In this document: positions 52,906 through 64,000 of the stretch, one piece after another
Layout: each line of letters begins with the position of its first letter
Position numbering within the stretch: position 1 is the stretch's first letter
Source of the DNA: Candidatus Pantoea carbekii
GTDB taxonomy: Bacteria > Pseudomonadota > Gammaproteobacteria > Enterobacterales > Enterobacteriaceae
Length of the DNA: 64,000 bases
NCBI RefSeq assembly: GCF_000971765.1
Contig: NZ_CP010907.1
Span: forward strand, 434,001-498,000
Direction of reading: 5' to 3'
Made by a program: the position numbers and the translations under genes
The notes under the pieces: model-generated
The model's database searches: none
Told to the model about the DNA's origin: nothing
What the model saw: the letters and a program-made list of their open reading frames with translations, nothing else

Positions 52906-53145
52906 TTAGACTAATGTGACGTTACTAACAGGGATGCAACTACAACTTAAAATTGAATCACCGGCTAAATTTATTTGATTTTTTTTTATTGTTTTTACAA
53001 TTCCGCACACAAGTATAATTTTACAACTCCCACAAATACCAGAACGACATGAATAGGGTATACAAAAACCCTGCATTTCCAGTTGTTCTAGTAATATTTG
53101 CGTATTATTACCAGAAAATTTATAACCTTGATAATTAATAATCAT
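52906..53145 (-). CDS. Free-standing 2Fe-2S ferredoxin, probable remnant domain of YcbX
   Basis: Plant-type 2Fe-2S ferredoxin domain of 79 aa from the ATG at 53145; a GTG at 53205 would add 20 Lys/Ile-rich residues that look like spacer. Cluster ligands: PYSCRSGICGSCK (Cys-x4-Cys-x2-Cys) and a fourth Cys in ILSCSC. In E. coli the gene here and on this strand is ycbX, a MOSC-domain protein with a C-terminal ferredoxin domain. The GNNTQILLEQLE stretch resembles that domain, and only about 210 bp separate it from kdsB, so the MOSC part (about 270 aa) is gone. It could instead be an yfaE-like ferredoxin; position favours YcbX. Confidence 0.8.
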   Translation of the reverse strand: MIINYQGYKFSGNNTQILLEQLEMQGFCIPYSCRSGICGSCKIILVCGIVKTIKKNQINLAGDSILSCSCIPVSNVTLV

Positions 53146-53358
53146 TGTAGTATAAATGCTTTTCTTTATAATTATTTTTTTTATTACTATGTTATAGATT
53201 AACACTATTCACGTATTATAGCACTATTGTAGCATCTATATTGAGAGCTTTCAAACTTAAGAAAACTTTTTTAATTTATATTATTTTTATATACAAAAAA
53301 GTCTGTTTATTAATATAAAGTATTTTATATATTAGTAAAGTAAATGGATTTTAAAATA

Positions 53359-54114
53359 TTATTTTGCAATCATTGCGATGCGTGCACGTTCCAGGTCTTC
53401 TGGAGTATCGACGCTTATGTTTAAAATATTTTTTCTCAATACATCAACATGAATTTTCTCTCCATACCAAATTGTACGAAGCTGCTCTAATAATTCAATA
53501 TGTTCTAATGCACACGGCGTCCAAGCGGTATAGCGATAAATAAAATGTACAGGATATGCGTAAATACCAATATGCTGCAATAGTACATTGATAATGTGCT
53601 CGCCTGATTCTGCTGACCGCGGGTGATTGAAGGGAATAATAGCACGTGAAAAATACAGCGCATAACCACGAATGTCCCTGACCACTTTTACTACATTAGG
53701 ATTTAGGGCTTTTTCTATATTATCAATGTACATAGCTAATGTAGTTATGTTAGTATTAAAACGTTCTAAATTAGCCGCTACTCGATTCAAACAGTAAGGT
53801 GGAATCATCGGTTCATCACATTGTAAATTTACAATAATAGTATTATTAGAAAACCGATACTTTTTAACTACCTCGCATATACGTTCTGTTCCTGATTGAT
53901 GCGATAAACTTGTCATGCATACCTCTCCACCTGCAGAACGAACAGCACAAGCTATATCAGGATGATCTGTTGCAATAATTACACGATCTGCATCTGATTG
54001 TTGTGCTAATTGCATCATATGGACGACCATTGGTTTTCCGTGAATATCTACCAATGGTTTTGATGCTAAACGTGTTGATGCAAATCGGGCTGGAATGATT
54101 ACAACAAAACTCAT
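53359..54114 (-). CDS. kdsB: CMP-Kdo synthetase KdsB
   Basis: Activates Kdo with CTP for addition to lipid A. 251 aa (248 in E. coli). N-terminal nucleotide-binding IPARFASTRLASKPL (7-21), VIIATDHPDI near 44, NLQCDEPMIP near 95 with the metal Asp, and VRDIRGYALYFSRAIIPF near 145. Together with lpxK and msbA it indicates that at least Kdo2-lipid A is made. E. coli ycaR is missing. Confidence 0.96.
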   Translation of the reverse strand: MSFVVIIPARFASTRLASKPLVDIHGKPMVVHMMQLAQQSDADRVIIATDHPDIACAVRSAGGEVCMTSLSHQSGTERICEVVKKYRFSNNTIIVNLQCDEPMIPPYCLNRVAANLERFNTNITTLAMYIDNIEKALNPNVVKVVRDIRGYALYFSRAIIPFNHPRSAESGEHIINVLLQHIGIYAYPVHFIYRYTAWTPCALEHIELLEQLRTIWYGEKIHVDVLRKNILNISVDTPEDLERARIAMIAK

Positions 54115-54401
54115 CGATCAATTTCTTTTAAAGAAAGAGTATGTGCATTTACTTGCAGTAAGACTGGAATAAAATTATATATTAGATTGTCTATCATATT
54201 TATAAAGCAAGCCTTTTTATTTTTTACTATAGTAAAATTTCCCTTTGTAAATAAAAACCAAGAATTTTAAGTAAATCATGATGATCTATATTTTGCTTTT
54301 TGATATAATATTACATATTTTATTTAATTCTTTCTTTCATAAGAATTATTTTTAGTACAGCTATTATTTAATCTATAATTCTATTATTTTTTCAATTTTT
54401 T

Positions 54402-55418
54402 TTATTCATTGTTATTAATTGAACTGTGTAAATTGTGATGTGATGTACAAAGTTTAGTAATATCATCTAATAACGTACATACTGCAGAACCTTGAAGATG
54501 TACGTTAACGGGTAAATACCACCAATTAGGTCGTGCAAAATTACGACACTTTACTGCGTCTTTTTCTGTCATTAATAAACATTGATTTTCTTTAATAAGA
54601 TTACACAATTCAGACTCATTATAAATATAGTGATCAGCAAAAGCAAATTTTGCTACTACATCGATACCTTCATTTGTCAACATTTCAAAAAAACGACATG
54701 GATAGCCAATTCCTGCTATAGCAACAATAAAAGATAATTTATTTAGTGATATAATTTGCCCTGTCCTTAAATTAACTGCCTGACATGGTTTTAAAGTCAT
54801 AGAAATTTCATGTTCTTCTGCCTTACCACCGTTTATAATAATAGTGTGTACGGTAGAAAGACGTGAGGCGCGCTCACGCATTGGACCTGCTGGCAACCAA
54901 CAACCGTTACCAAATCGACGTATACCATCTATTACAACAATCTCATGATCACGATATAATCCATAATGCTGCAGACCATCATCACAAATAATGAGATCAA
55001 GATTATATAATTTTAACAAAGCATTTACTGCAATATGACGCTGTGGTGCTACTGATACTACTACATTTGTTCTCCAGGCAATCATTACTGGCTCATCGCC
55101 TGCTTCTACTGTAGATGTTTCATTAGTTACTAATAATGGATAACATTTAGCTTTACCTCCGTAACCACGCGATACAACACCCACATGTAAACCGCGTTGT
55201 TTCAATGCTTCTACAAGCCAAATGACGACCGGTGTTTTGCCATTACCTCCTACAGTGAGATTGCCTACTATCACTATAGGACAAGGAGCTCGCCAAATTT
55301 TACGCCATCCAATCTGAAAACTTAATCTAATTAACCAAGAAATCATTCCGTATATCAAACTAAACGGCCATAAGATTAACCATAATATTGACTCACCACT
55401 CCAAATACGTTCTATCAT
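54402..55418 (-). CDS. lpxK: Tetraacyldisaccharide 4'-kinase LpxK
   Basis: Adds the 4'-phosphate to lipid A precursor at the inner membrane. 338 aa (328 in E. coli). An N-terminal membrane-associated helix (about 12-35) is followed by the P-loop [12 protein letters not shown] near 52, the SRGYGGKA segment, [12 protein letters not shown] near 143, and MTEKDAVKC near 275. The start shares one base with the msbA stop (TAATG), so the two are coupled. The last 15 residues are poorly conserved. Confidence 0.95.
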   Translation of the reverse strand: MIERIWSGESILWLILWPFSLIYGMISWLIRLSFQIGWRKIWRAPCPIVIVGNLTVGGNGKTPVVIWLVEALKQRGLHVGVVSRGYGGKAKCYPLLVTNETSTVEAGDEPVMIAWRTNVVVSVAPQRHIAVNALLKLYNLDLIICDDGLQHYGLYRDHEIVVIDGIRRFGNGCWLPAGPMRERASRLSTVHTIIINGGKAEEHEISMTLKPCQAVNLRTGQIISLNKLSFIVAIAGIGYPCRFFEMLTNEGIDVVAKFAFADHYIYNESELCNLIKENQCLLMTEKDAVKCRNFARPNWWYLPVNVHLQGSAVCTLLDDITKLCTSHHNLHSSINNNE

Positions 55419-57169
55419 TATTGACCAAATTGTAATTTGTAAAGTTGTGAATATATACCCTTATGTGCTAATAACAAATTATGTGTACCACGTTCAACGA
55501 TACACCCCTCTTCAAGAACTACAATTTCATCAGCTTTCTCTACTGTAGATAGACGATGTGCAATAATTAATGAAGTACGATTTTTTTGAAGTGTATCTAA
55601 TGCTAATTGGATAACATGTTCTGATTCAGAATCTAAAGCAGATGTGGCTTCATCAAGAATTAAAATAGGACTGTTACGTAGTAAGGCGCGTGCGATAGCA
55701 ATTCGTTGACGTTGCCCACCAGAAAGTAAAATGCCGTTCTCACCAATTATTGTATCTAAACCTTCAGGCATTTTTTTGATAAAATCCATGGCATGTGCCA
55801 TAGTTGCAGCATGTTCAATTTCTTCTCGCGTATATTGACCTTGACGTGCATAAGCAATATTATTAGCAACTGTATCATTAAAGAGATGAACATTTTGCGA
55901 AACTAAAGCAACTTGATTGCGTAGCGAATGCAGTCTATATTCACGTAAATCAAGACCATCAAGTAAAATTTGACCTTGACTAACATCGTAAAAACGTGTC
56001 AACAGACTTGCTATAGTGGATTTACCACAACCTGATCGACCTACTAGCGCTACTGTCTTTCCTGATTGCAAGACAAGATTAATATTCAATAATACTGGTA
56101 TATCAAGACCAGGATAGGTAAAAGTTACGTTACGAAATTCAATGTCACCTTTTGCACGGTTCATTTCATATTTACCATTATCTATCTCTTGATCGCTGTC
56201 TAAGATATTAAATAATGTTTGACATGCTTCCATACCACGCTGGAATTGTGCGTTCACATTAGTCAATGATTTTACGGGTCGCATTAGAGCGATCATTGAG
56301 GAAAACATAACTGTAATAATACCTGCACTAAGTGTCTCGATTACTTTTGGAAAACTCGCAGCGTAGAGTACAAAAACCAGAGCTAATGATGCAATAAGTT
56401 GAATGATTGAATCAGAAATTGATGCTGTAGATACAAGTTTCATACTCTGTTGACGCATCTTATTGCTAATTTGCCAAAAACGTTTTACTTCTGTTTCTTG
56501 TCCACCAAAAATTAAGACCTCTTTATGTCCTCGTAACATTTGTTCGGCAGTAGTCGTAACTTGCCCCATAATATTTTGCATATTTTGACTAATAATGCGA
56601 AAACGTTTAGAAACAATACGAATTGCAAAAGAAAGTATAGGTGCTAATAAAATTAAAACTAGCGACAATAACCAACTATAATAAAGCATCATTATGAATA
56701 GACTGATAATTAAAGCTCCTTCACGTACTACTATTACTAATGCATGAGAAGACGAAGAAGCTACTTGTTCTGAATCATAAGTAATGCGCGATAATAATGT
56801 TCCTGTTGATTGTTGATCGAAAAATGCAACTGGCATGCCCATAATATGCCTGAAAAGACGACGGCGCATATTCATCACTACATTTCCGGATACCCAAGAC
56901 ATACAGTAATTAGATATATAAGTTGTCACTCCACGAATTAATATCAGACCAACAATAGCTAATGGCATATACAGTATAACTGATTTATTAGCTTTACTAA
57001 ATCCATCATCTAACAAGGGTTTTAATAAAGATAGCATCAAAGTATCACCAGCAGCATTAAATATAAGTGCCAAAGCAGATATAAATAAGCCCATTTTATG
57101 TGGCGTAATCATCGGCCAAAGTCGTCGAAATATTTGCCATGTTGAAAGATTTTTATTTCGATATATCAT
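55418..57169 (-). CDS. msbA: Lipid A export ATP-binding/permease MsbA
   Basis: Homodimeric ABC exporter flipping lipid A-core across the inner membrane. 583 aa (582 in E. coli). A six-helix transmembrane domain (about 1-330) is followed by the ATPase: Walker [10 protein letters not shown] near 376, [16 protein letters not shown] signature near 481, Walker [13 protein letters not shown] near 501 and the H-loop IIAHRLSTV near 536. First gene of msbA-lpxK. E. coli's upstream ycaI is gone. Confidence 0.97.
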   Translation of the reverse strand: MIYRNKNLSTWQIFRRLWPMITPHKMGLFISALALIFNAAGDTLMLSLLKPLLDDGFSKANKSVILYMPLAIVGLILIRGVTTYISNYCMSWVSGNVVMNMRRRLFRHIMGMPVAFFDQQSTGTLLSRITYDSEQVASSSSHALVIVVREGALIISLFIMMLYYSWLLSLVLILLAPILSFAIRIVSKRFRIISQNMQNIMGQVTTTAEQMLRGHKEVLIFGGQETEVKRFWQISNKMRQQSMKLVSTASISDSIIQLIASLALVFVLYAASFPKVIETLSAGIITVMFSSMIALMRPVKSLTNVNAQFQRGMEACQTLFNILDSDQEIDNGKYEMNRAKGDIEFRNVTFTYPGLDIPVLLNINLVLQSGKTVALVGRSGCGKSTIASLLTRFYDVSQGQILLDGLDLREYRLHSLRNQVALVSQNVHLFNDTVANNIAYARQGQYTREEIEHAATMAHAMDFIKKMPEGLDTIIGENGILLSGGQRQRIAIARALLRNSPILILDEATSALDSESEHVIQLALDTLQKNRTSLIIAHRLSTVEKADEIVVLEEGCIVERGTHNLLLAHKGIYSQLYKLQFGQ

Positions 57170-57750
57170 TCATATTACACTATTTAAAGTAATTTCTTTT
57201 TTTTGTAAAACGCTTTTATCAAATGATATTGATGAATCTACAAACAGTGATTTATCATTTGTAATGAGTGAGGACCATTCTCATAATATTCTTGAATGTT
57301 ATTTAACTATATATTTTTTGAAAATTCCTTCTCCGATGAAATATTATAATACATTTTAATAAATGTCTTGATGGTCTAATTTAAATAAAACATATAAAAT
57401 ATATAGTATTGCAAGATTAAAAAATAAATTTCACAAGTATATTTTTATTATATTAATATAAATTCCTTATCTTATTCTTTATAAAATAAAAATGTACTAT
57501 TAAAAACAGAAAATTTTACAGATTTAGTAGAAAAATTATTTCACTCTTTTGAGTTTAGATAAGTTCAATTTAATTATGTTCATTTAATAAATTAAATAAT
57601 CAACTTGAATAACAAAGAGATATCTATATATTAGATAATATCTACCAAATTAGGCCTATGTAAAAAATACGTCTCTTAGACTCAAATACATATAGGCAAA
57701 AACATTTAGTTAGCATTTCGTTTTTGCCCTTTTACATAATTTGTTAATTA
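57170..57750. other. 581-bp gap at the position of ycaI (comEC)
   Basis: E. coli has ycaI between ihfB and msbA; no fragment is recognisable. AT-rich, no gene. It includes a hairpin close to ihfB (57695-57728). Confidence 0.6.
57695..57728 (-). terminator. Probable ihfB terminator hairpin
   Basis: Stem GGCAAAAAC (57695-57703) / GTTTTTGCC (57720-57728) around 16 nt. On the minus strand it starts 22 nt past the ihfB stop. The T-run is inside the stem and not after it, so termination strength is uncertain. Confidence 0.55.
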
Positions 57751-58035
57751 TTAGCAATAAATATTAGCCCTATCACGTAATTCTTTACCTGGTTTAAAAT
57801 GAGGCACATATTTACCTTCCAATTGGACTTTATCACCTGTTTTTGGATTACGACCTAGTCTAGGAGAACGATAACGAAGAGTAAAGCTTCCAAACCCTCG
57901 AATTTCAATACGCTCACCTTGGGACAATTTATTAGCCATATTCTCTATCATTTCTTTAACTGCAATCTCAACAACCCTTGAAGGGATATGAGTATGTTGA
58001 GAGACCAGCCTTTCGATTAACTCTGACTTAGTCAT
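57751..58035 (-). CDS. ihfB: Integration host factor subunit beta
   Basis: DNA-bending protein, partner of IhfA. 94 aa, as in E. coli. [10 protein letters not shown] at the start, the [21 protein letters not shown] beta-arm near 46-66 with the intercalating Pro, and [11 protein letters not shown] at the end. Placed between rpsA and msbA as in E. coli. Needs ihfA elsewhere to form the heterodimer, or acts as a homodimer. Confidence 0.97.
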   Translation of the reverse strand: MTKSELIERLVSQHTHIPSRVVEIAVKEMIENMANKLSQGERIEIRGFGSFTLRYRSPRLGRNPKTGDKVQLEGKYVPHFKPGKELRDRANIYC

Positions 58036-58083
58036 ATAAGCTCCAATATATATTTAAACCAAAATTCAACCGAAAATTGCAAA

Positions 58084-58123
58084 ATAAAGACCATATATAC
58101 TGTTTACTAAATACGGTCTTTAT
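58084..58123 (-). terminator. Probable rpsA terminator
   Basis: Stem ATAAAGACC (58084-58092) / GGTCTTTAT (58115-58123). On the minus strand it begins 5 nt after the rpsA stop and ends in a short TTT. It lies in the 93-bp rpsA-ihfB spacer. Confidence 0.55.
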
Positions 58124-58128
58124 ATCAA

Positions 58129-59808
58129 TCACTCGACTTTAGCTGCTTTAAATGCTTCAACCATAGCATTAGAAAAGGAGTTGTCTTCCTGTTTAGGATT
58201 AACCGCCGCCATATTAATAGCTTCTTTTTCATCAATTTGATCTTTAGCACGCATAGATAGTATAACAAGGCGATTTTTACGATCTACTCCTGTAAATTTA
58301 GCTTCAATTTTATCGCCAACACTCAAAGTCAGTGTTATGTCTTCAATACGATCAACGGTAATTTCAGAAGCACGTAAGTAGCCTTCAACACCATTCATTA
58401 ATTCCAATGTAGCGCCTTTGGAATCAATAGCAGTAACTCTACCAATTACGGTACTACCTTTTTTATTAAAGGTAAGATAATTATTGAAAGGATCTTCAAC
58501 TAATTGCTTTATACCTAACGAGATACGCTCGCGTTCTGCATCAACTTGTAGTACTACTGCAATGATTTCATCACCTTTTTTGTATTCGCGTACAGCATCT
58601 TCACCTGTCATGCTCCAAGACACATCAGACAAATGCACTAAACCATCGATGCCACCCTCCAGTCCAATAAAGATACCGAAATCCGTAATAGATTTAATTT
58701 TACCTTCAACACGATCACCTTTGGTATGTGTTTCTGCAAAAAGTTGCCAGGGATTGAATTTACACTGTTTTAGACCTAAGGAGATACGACGGCGTTCTTC
58801 ATCGATATCTAAAACCATTACTTCTACTACATCACCGACAATTACGACTTTGGAAGGATGAATATTCTTATTTGTCCAGTCCATTTCAGAAACGTGTACT
58901 AGTCCTTCAACGCCTTCTTCAATTTCTACGAAACAACCATAGTCAGTTAAATTAGTTACTCGTCCATTCAGCTTCGTGCTTTCTGGATATCTTTTGGCAA
59001 TAGCAACCCACGGATCTTCTCCTAATTGTTTTAGTCCAAGTGATACACGAGTACGTTCTCGATCAAATTTTAATACTTTAACGGTAATTTCATCTCCTAC
59101 ATTAACAATTTCACTAGGATGCTTAACGCGTTTCCAAGCCATATCAGTAATATGTAACAATCCATCAACACCACCTAAATCTACAAAGGCTCCATAGTCA
59201 GTGAGATTTTTAACAATACCTTTAACTTGTATTCCTTCCTGAAGGTTTTCCATTAAATAATCACGTTCAGCGCTATTTTCGGATTCTATAACTGCACGAC
59301 GAGAAACTACCACATTATTTCGTTTTTGATCCAATTTAATTACTTTAAATTCGAGCTCTTTACCTTCTAAATGCAGTGTGTCGCGAACTGGACGTACGTC
59401 AACTAATGAACCAGGGAGAAAGGCGCGAATACCATTTAGTTCCACTGTAAACCCGCCTTTTACTTTACCATTAATGATACCTATCACAGTTTCAGTACTT
59501 TGGTATGCTTTTTCAAGTATGATCCAAGCTTCATGACGTTTAGCTTTTTCACGAGATAATAACGTTTCACCAAAACCGTCTTCTACTGCTTCTAAAGCAA
59601 CATCAACTTCGTCTCCTATCTTAATTTCCAATTGTCCCGCTGCGTTTTTAAACTGCTCTATAGAAATACTAGATTCAGATTTTAGACCAGCATCAACTAA
59701 CACAAAATCTTTATCAATAGCAATTACAACACCACGAACAATAGAACCAGGACGAGTTTCAATCTGTTGTAATGATTCTTCAAAAAGTTGAGCAAAAGAT
59801 TCATTCAT
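58129..59808 (-). CDS. rpsA: 30S ribosomal protein S1
   Basis: Binds mRNA and the 30S subunit, promoting initiation. 559 aa (557 in E. coli) with six S1 repeats: two N-terminal ones used for ribosome docking and four RNA-binding ones (repeated GxVxxxTDYGxFVxL and EGLVHxSDxxW patterns at about 192, 277, 364 and 451). The N-terminus [13 protein letters not shown] is conserved. GC content is clearly higher than neighbours, as expected for high expression. Confidence 0.98.
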   Translation of the reverse strand: MNESFAQLFEESLQQIETRPGSIVRGVVIAIDKDFVLVDAGLKSESSISIEQFKNAAGQLEIKIGDEVDVALEAVEDGFGETLLSREKAKRHEAWIILEKAYQSTETVIGIINGKVKGGFTVELNGIRAFLPGSLVDVRPVRDTLHLEGKELEFKVIKLDQKRNNVVVSRRAVIESENSAERDYLMENLQEGIQVKGIVKNLTDYGAFVDLGGVDGLLHITDMAWKRVKHPSEIVNVGDEITVKVLKFDRERTRVSLGLKQLGEDPWVAIAKRYPESTKLNGRVTNLTDYGCFVEIEEGVEGLVHVSEMDWTNKNIHPSKVVIVGDVVEVMVLDIDEERRRISLGLKQCKFNPWQLFAETHTKGDRVEGKIKSITDFGIFIGLEGGIDGLVHLSDVSWSMTGEDAVREYKKGDEIIAVVLQVDAERERISLGIKQLVEDPFNNYLTFNKKGSTVIGRVTAIDSKGATLELMNGVEGYLRASEITVDRIEDITLTLSVGDKIEAKFTGVDRKNRLVILSMRAKDQIDEKEAINMAAVNPKQEDNSFSNAMVEAFKAAKVE

Positions 59809-59932
59809 ATTAATAATCTTAAAATTCTTAGTTTAACATCTACCTAACATCATTGTCGGATAGGGTTGCTTAACATTCCTAGTACTGTTTCCTTAGTATA
59901 GGTCTACAAAATAGCTTTCTGTTCTATACGAA

Positions 59933-60613
59933 TTAAAGAACTAACTTATTTTTAATATAATTCATTACTTTATTAATTAATTGCTCCTTAGTCATGGCCG
60001 TAGAATCTAACAACCAAGCATTTTCTGCAGGTAAAAGTGGTGCAATAGCGCGATTATAATCGCGCTTATCACGTTCTTCCATATCGGCTAGTAAGCTTTT
60101 AAAATTAATATTACAACCTCTTTTTTTCAATTGTAACATGCGACGGTAAACTCTTTCTTTTAAACTAGCATTGAGAAAAATTTTAATACATGCATCAGGA
60201 AAAACGACTGTTCCAACATCACGTCCATCCGCAATTAATCCTGGTTGTTTTCTAAAAATATGTTGATAGTGTAACAAAATTTTTCTCAAACGTGGAAATA
60301 ATGCTATTAATGATGCTGTATGACTTATTGACTGTGTACGAATTTCTTCTGTCACATCCTTTTCTTCAAAAATAACTTGCATTTCACCTTCATTTAACAA
60401 AAAACGCACATTAAGATTCATAGCTACGCCTGTTAGCATTTCTTCAGATACAATATTAATATTGCGACGTAACGCTGCTAAAGCTAATACGCGATAAATT
60501 GCACCAGAATCCAGAAAATGCCACTGTAAAGACCCTGCAATAGCTCTACATAAAGTTCCCTTACCTGAACCACTAGGTCCATCAATAGTAATTACTGGAG
60601 GAACTGTTATCAT
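59933..60613 (-). CDS. cmk: Cytidylate kinase
   Basis: Phosphorylates CMP and dCMP. The ATG at 60613 (MITVPPVITIDGPSGSGKGTLC) follows a GAGAG ribosome-binding site and gives 226 aa (227 in E. coli); an earlier start adds six residues. P-loop GPSGSGKGT at about 11-19, DSGAIYR near 36, and IADGRDVGTVVFPDA near 127 with the substrate-binding Arg/Asp. Upstream of rpsA as in E. coli. Confidence 0.96.
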   Translation of the reverse strand: MITVPPVITIDGPSGSGKGTLCRAIAGSLQWHFLDSGAIYRVLALAALRRNINIVSEEMLTGVAMNLNVRFLLNEGEMQVIFEEKDVTEEIRTQSISHTASLIALFPRLRKILLHYQHIFRKQPGLIADGRDVGTVVFPDACIKIFLNASLKERVYRRMLQLKKRGCNINFKSLLADMEERDKRDYNRAIAPLLPAENAWLLDSTAMTKEQLINKVMNYIKNKLVL

Positions 60614-60770
60614 GCTTTCTCTCTTAATCACTATATGAACATTCTTTAGTTGCTATCTACTAAATTAGTAAATTTATTGATAGCTCTAATTACATACATT
60701 CTTTCCATACATATGCCTGAGGTTATTAAAAATAAAAATGTAAAAAACAATACAAACATTAACTAAAAAA

Positions 60771-62057
60771 TTATATATATTGACTAATACTTTTAAATTT
60801 TTTAAAATAATCTGGAAAAGTTTTTTTTGTACAACTCGGATCAAGAATAGTTACTGGCATGTTAGATAAAGCTACTAATGAAAAACACATTGCTATACGA
60901 TGGTCATTATAAGTTTTAATATGTGCTCGATGAAATTGAACAGGTGGTGTGATACGTATAAAATCACTTCCTTCCTCTACTTCTGCACCAACTTTACGTA
61001 ATTCTGTTGACATTGCTAACAGCCGATCAGTTTCTTTAACACGCCAGTTATGTATATTGCGTATTAATGTAGTACCTTGTGCGAATAAAGCTGTAGTAGC
61101 AATCGTCATTGCAGCATCAGGCATATGATTCATATCCATATTTATACTTTTAAGCTTATTACGTGTACATATAATATCATGATTGCTTCGTTCAATTATT
61201 GCACCCATTTCTTCTAATACATCGGCAAACAAAACATCACCTTGTATGCTATTATAACCAATGCCGGTCACTCGTACAGTACCTCCTTTAATTGCAGCTG
61301 CTGCAAGAAAATAAGAAGCAGATGAAGCATCTCCTTCTATCAAGAAATGTCCTGGAGAACGATATTGTTGTTGACCTTTGACTATAAAACGTTGGTAATT
61401 TTGATTTTCAACCTTAACATTAAAAGAACGCATGAGATACAAGGTCATATCAATATAAGGTTTAGACACTAGATTACCCTTAATAGTAATAATAGTATCT
61501 TTCTGTGCTAAAGGAGCACACATTAATAATGCAGTAAGGAATTGACTAGAAATACTTCCATCTATACTAATTTGCCCTCCAATAAAACCGCCATAGAGAT
61601 GTAAGGGCGGATAACCTCTGTGTGCTAGATAATCAATTTTTGCACCACCTTGACGTAATGCATCTACTAGATGATGTATTGGACGATCGTGCATACGAGG
61701 TTCACCAGTTAATATTACTGATTGCTGTCCTAAAGAAAATATTGCAACAAGAGGACGCATTGCTGTCCCTGCATTGCCTAAGAAAAGTTCGCTCAACGAT
61801 ATAGATTGTAATGGACCTGAGTTACCAACAATTTTACAAATAGTATTATCATGCGAAAGTGTATAATTAATTTTCATAGCCTTTAAAGCATGTAACATAT
61901 ATTTAACATCATCACTATTAAGTAAATTAGTTAGTTGTGTAGTTCCACTTGCTAGAGCAGATAGCAACAGTGCACGGTTAGAAATACTTTTTGAACCTGG
62001 AAGATTTATCGTTCCATCAATATGAGCAATCGGCTCTAGAATTAATGAGTCCTGCAT
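60771..62057 (-). CDS. aroA: 5-enolpyruvylshikimate-3-phosphate synthase AroA
   Basis: Sixth step of the chorismate pathway. The ATG at 62057 gives 428 aa (427 in E. coli). [18 protein letters not shown] near 20 binds shikimate-3-phosphate; [13 protein letters not shown] near 93 is the PEP/glyphosate loop with the usual Gly and Pro; RVKETDRL near 346 and [11 protein letters not shown] near 386 complete the site. Sits between serC and cmk as in E. coli serC-aroA. Feeds pabC and aromatic synthesis. Confidence 0.97.
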   Translation of the reverse strand: MQDSLILEPIAHIDGTINLPGSKSISNRALLLSALASGTTQLTNLLNSDDVKYMLHALKAMKINYTLSHDNTICKIVGNSGPLQSISLSELFLGNAGTAMRPLVAIFSLGQQSVILTGEPRMHDRPIHHLVDALRQGGAKIDYLAHRGYPPLHLYGGFIGGQISIDGSISSQFLTALLMCAPLAQKDTIITIKGNLVSKPYIDMTLYLMRSFNVKVENQNYQRFIVKGQQQYRSPGHFLIEGDASSASYFLAAAAIKGGTVRVTGIGYNSIQGDVLFADVLEEMGAIIERSNHDIICTRNKLKSINMDMNHMPDAAMTIATTALFAQGTTLIRNIHNWRVKETDRLLAMSTELRKVGAEVEEGSDFIRITPPVQFHRAHIKTYNDHRIAMCFSLVALSNMPVTILDPSCTKKTFPDYFKKFKSISQYI

Positions 62058-62138
62058 CAAACTACATCTCCATAAAAACAAAATACTAACATCTTAATGG
62101 AGCATTATATTAAGATAATGTGGTTAAGGTAAAAGCTA

Positions 62139-63224
62139 TCAACCATAGTATCTTTCAAATTCAACCATAAAATCAGTTAGCGCTTTTACACCTTCTAAAG
62201 GCATTGCATTATAAATAGAAGCGCGCATACCGCCAACTACACGATGCCCTTTAAGTGCGTGTAATCCTTCTTTAAGAGACTCTTCTAAAAATATTTTATC
62301 CATAGAAGAATCTGTTAAACGAAATGGTACATTCATATAAGAACGATTTTTAATGTCTACATCATTGTAATACAAACAACTATTATCAATAGTATTGTAC
62401 AACAGAGTGGCTTTAACCTGATTTAATTTTTCTATTTCTGCTAAACCTCCCTTTTCTTTTAACCATTGAAATACTAAACCAGAAAGATACCAAGCAAAAG
62501 TTGGTGGAGTATTAAACATAGAATAATTTTCAGATAATACTGCATAGTTTAAAATTGACGGTACCCAAGACTGTGTACTCTTAAGTAGGTCATCACGTAT
62601 GACAACTACAGTTAAACCAGCTGGCCCAATATTTTTTTGTGCACTAGCATAGAACATAGCGTAGCTACTTACGTTAATAGGGTAAGATAGAATTGTCGAA
62701 GAGAGATCAGCAACGATAATTTTTTCATCAAAATTAGGTTCTTCCTTAATTGCAAGACCTTCAATAGTTTCATTTTGACAAAAGTGAACGTACGCACAAT
62801 CATTGCTTAAATGCCATTCACACATAGGCAATAATGAATATTTGCCCGCTCGCTTAGATTGAATATTTATAACATTAGTATAACAGAATTTTTTTGCTTC
62901 TTCGATAGCACTTTTTGCCCAATATCCACTATCAATATAGTCTGCTTTTGTATTATTGCCTAATAAGTTACCTGGAACTGCAGCAAACTGCCCACGTGCA
63001 CCACCTTGACAGAATAAAACTTTATAGTTAGATGGCACATCAAGTAACTCACGAAAATTTTCCTCTGTTTCTGAAGCTAATGCAATAAATTCTTTGCTTC
63101 GGTGGCTAATTTCCATTACTGAAGTACCTAATCCTTTCCAATTTCTTAGTTCTTGTTCTGCACGATACATTACTTCCACCGGAAGCATAGCTGGGCCAGA
63201 ACTAAAATTATAAATTTGACTCAT
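62139..63224 (-). CDS. serC: Phosphoserine/phosphohydroxythreonine aminotransferase SerC
   Basis: PLP enzyme of serine and pyridoxal-phosphate synthesis. The ATG at 63224 ([15 protein letters not shown]) matches the family; a GTG three codons upstream is possible. 361 aa (362 in E. coli). [14 protein letters not shown] near 75, PLP Lys in [12 protein letters not shown] near 198, and [16 protein letters not shown] near the end. Followed by aroA after 81 nt, the serC-aroA operon of E. coli. Confidence 0.97.
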   Translation of the reverse strand: MSQIYNFSSGPAMLPVEVMYRAEQELRNWKGLGTSVMEISHRSKEFIALASETEENFRELLDVPSNYKVLFCQGGARGQFAAVPGNLLGNNTKADYIDSGYWAKSAIEEAKKFCYTNVINIQSKRAGKYSLLPMCEWHLSNDCAYVHFCQNETIEGLAIKEEPNFDEKIIVADLSSTILSYPINVSSYAMFYASAQKNIGPAGLTVVVIRDDLLKSTQSWVPSILNYAVLSENYSMFNTPPTFAWYLSGLVFQWLKEKGGLAEIEKLNQVKATLLYNTIDNSCLYYNDVDIKNRSYMNVPFRLTDSSMDKIFLEESLKEGLHALKGHRVVGGMRASIYNAMPLEGVKALTDFMVEFERYYG

Positions 63225-63573
63225 TTTTACCACACTATTGTTAAAAATTATTTTTTTAATTGTTTTTAAAAATTCTAATTATCAATCTAATATTTATTTA
63301 TATTCAAATAATGTTATCAATTTTCTATTGATAACATAAAAAGCAAATATAATCAATCGGATACAAATAAAATATTTTAAAAAAATAAGCAAGTATTCAA
63401 TTTTTTAGAATTTAAATTTTAACTTTCTATTTTAAAAGATGAAAAAATAAATTGAAATATATTTATAGATCAACGCATAACCTATAATCTTAGAGGTTCT
63501 GTTAAAAAATATGTTTTTAAAATTTCGGCAGATATAAAATATTCTACATTATATTAAAGAATAAAACTTAATT
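63225..63573. other. Spacer between serS and serC
   Basis: 349 bp, AT-rich; no gene. E. coli has several genes between serS and serC (dmsABC among them); all are gone. Contains the hairpin at 63311-63337. Confidence 0.6.
63311..63337 (-). terminator. Hairpin between serS and serC
   Basis: Exact 11-bp arms ATGTTATCAAT (63311-63321) and ATTGATAACAT (63327-63337) with loop TTTCT. Read downstream of serS it is followed by TATTTG. It lies about 240 nt past the serS stop and 90 nt before serC, so it could be a late serS terminator or part of the serC promoter region. Confidence 0.4.

Positions 63574-64000
<427 letters not shown>

Overview
The window reads as a chromosome segment of an AT-rich, reduced gammaproteobacterial insect endosymbiont. 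Nearly every gene has a clear Escherichia coli-type orthologue of almost full length. Codon third positions are mostly A or T, the gaps between genes are long and very AT-rich, and there are no insertion sequences, prophages, CRISPR arrays or transfer islands. Outer-membrane genes are kept (lolCDE, lpoB, lpxK, msbA, kdsB, ompA, murJ). From gene content and moderate AT-richness my best guess is a sharpshooter symbiont of the Baumannia type, with Blochmannia- or Wigglesworthia-like lineages as alternatives; I cannot settle this without a search.

Layout. (1) 1-33818 follows the E. coli 24-25 min region in fully inverted order: potABCD, an unrecognised basic ORF, lolCDE, mfd, lpoB, hinT, ycfH, holB, tmk, pabC, acpP-fabG-fabD-fabH-plsX-rpmF, rluC, rne, murJ, pyrC, bssS, trhO. 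(2) 34224-38345 is a block from elsewhere in the E. coli map (about 43 min): tRNA-Leu, tRNA-Cys, tRNA-Gly, pgsA, uvrC, yecF. (3) 39500-46810 returns to the 22-min region: tRNA-Ser, yccA, tusE, hspQ, ompA, lonH, fabA. (4) 47699-53145 (gloC, aspC, asnS, pyrD and a ferredoxin) is in the opposite orientation to its neighbours, so it is a local inversion. (5) 53359-64000 holds kdsB, lpxK, msbA, ihfB, rpsA, cmk, aroA, serC and the 3' part of serS.

How the genes work together. The fatty-acid block, fabA and pgsA supply membrane lipid. kdsB, lpxK and msbA make and export the LPS core. lolCDE, lpoB, ompA and murJ maintain envelope and wall. mfd and uvrC keep transcription-coupled repair. pyrC and pyrD belong to pyrimidine synthesis, aroA to chorismate, pabC to folate and serC to serine/vitamin B6. 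potABCD imports polyamines, presumably from the host.

The most interesting signals are: five long perfect inverted repeats (18-34 bp arms, unrelated sequences) in the spacers; a free-standing 2Fe-2S ferredoxin that appears to be the surviving C-terminal domain of YcbX; an RNase E whose scaffold has drifted into Lys/Asn-rich sequence while its membrane anchor, Arg-rich segment and extreme C-terminus persist; loss of fabF and mltG from an otherwise intact cluster; a PlsX that has lost several usually invariant glycines; and an unrecognised Arg/Cys-rich gene at 4653-5195. I see no novel multi-gene defence or mobile system.
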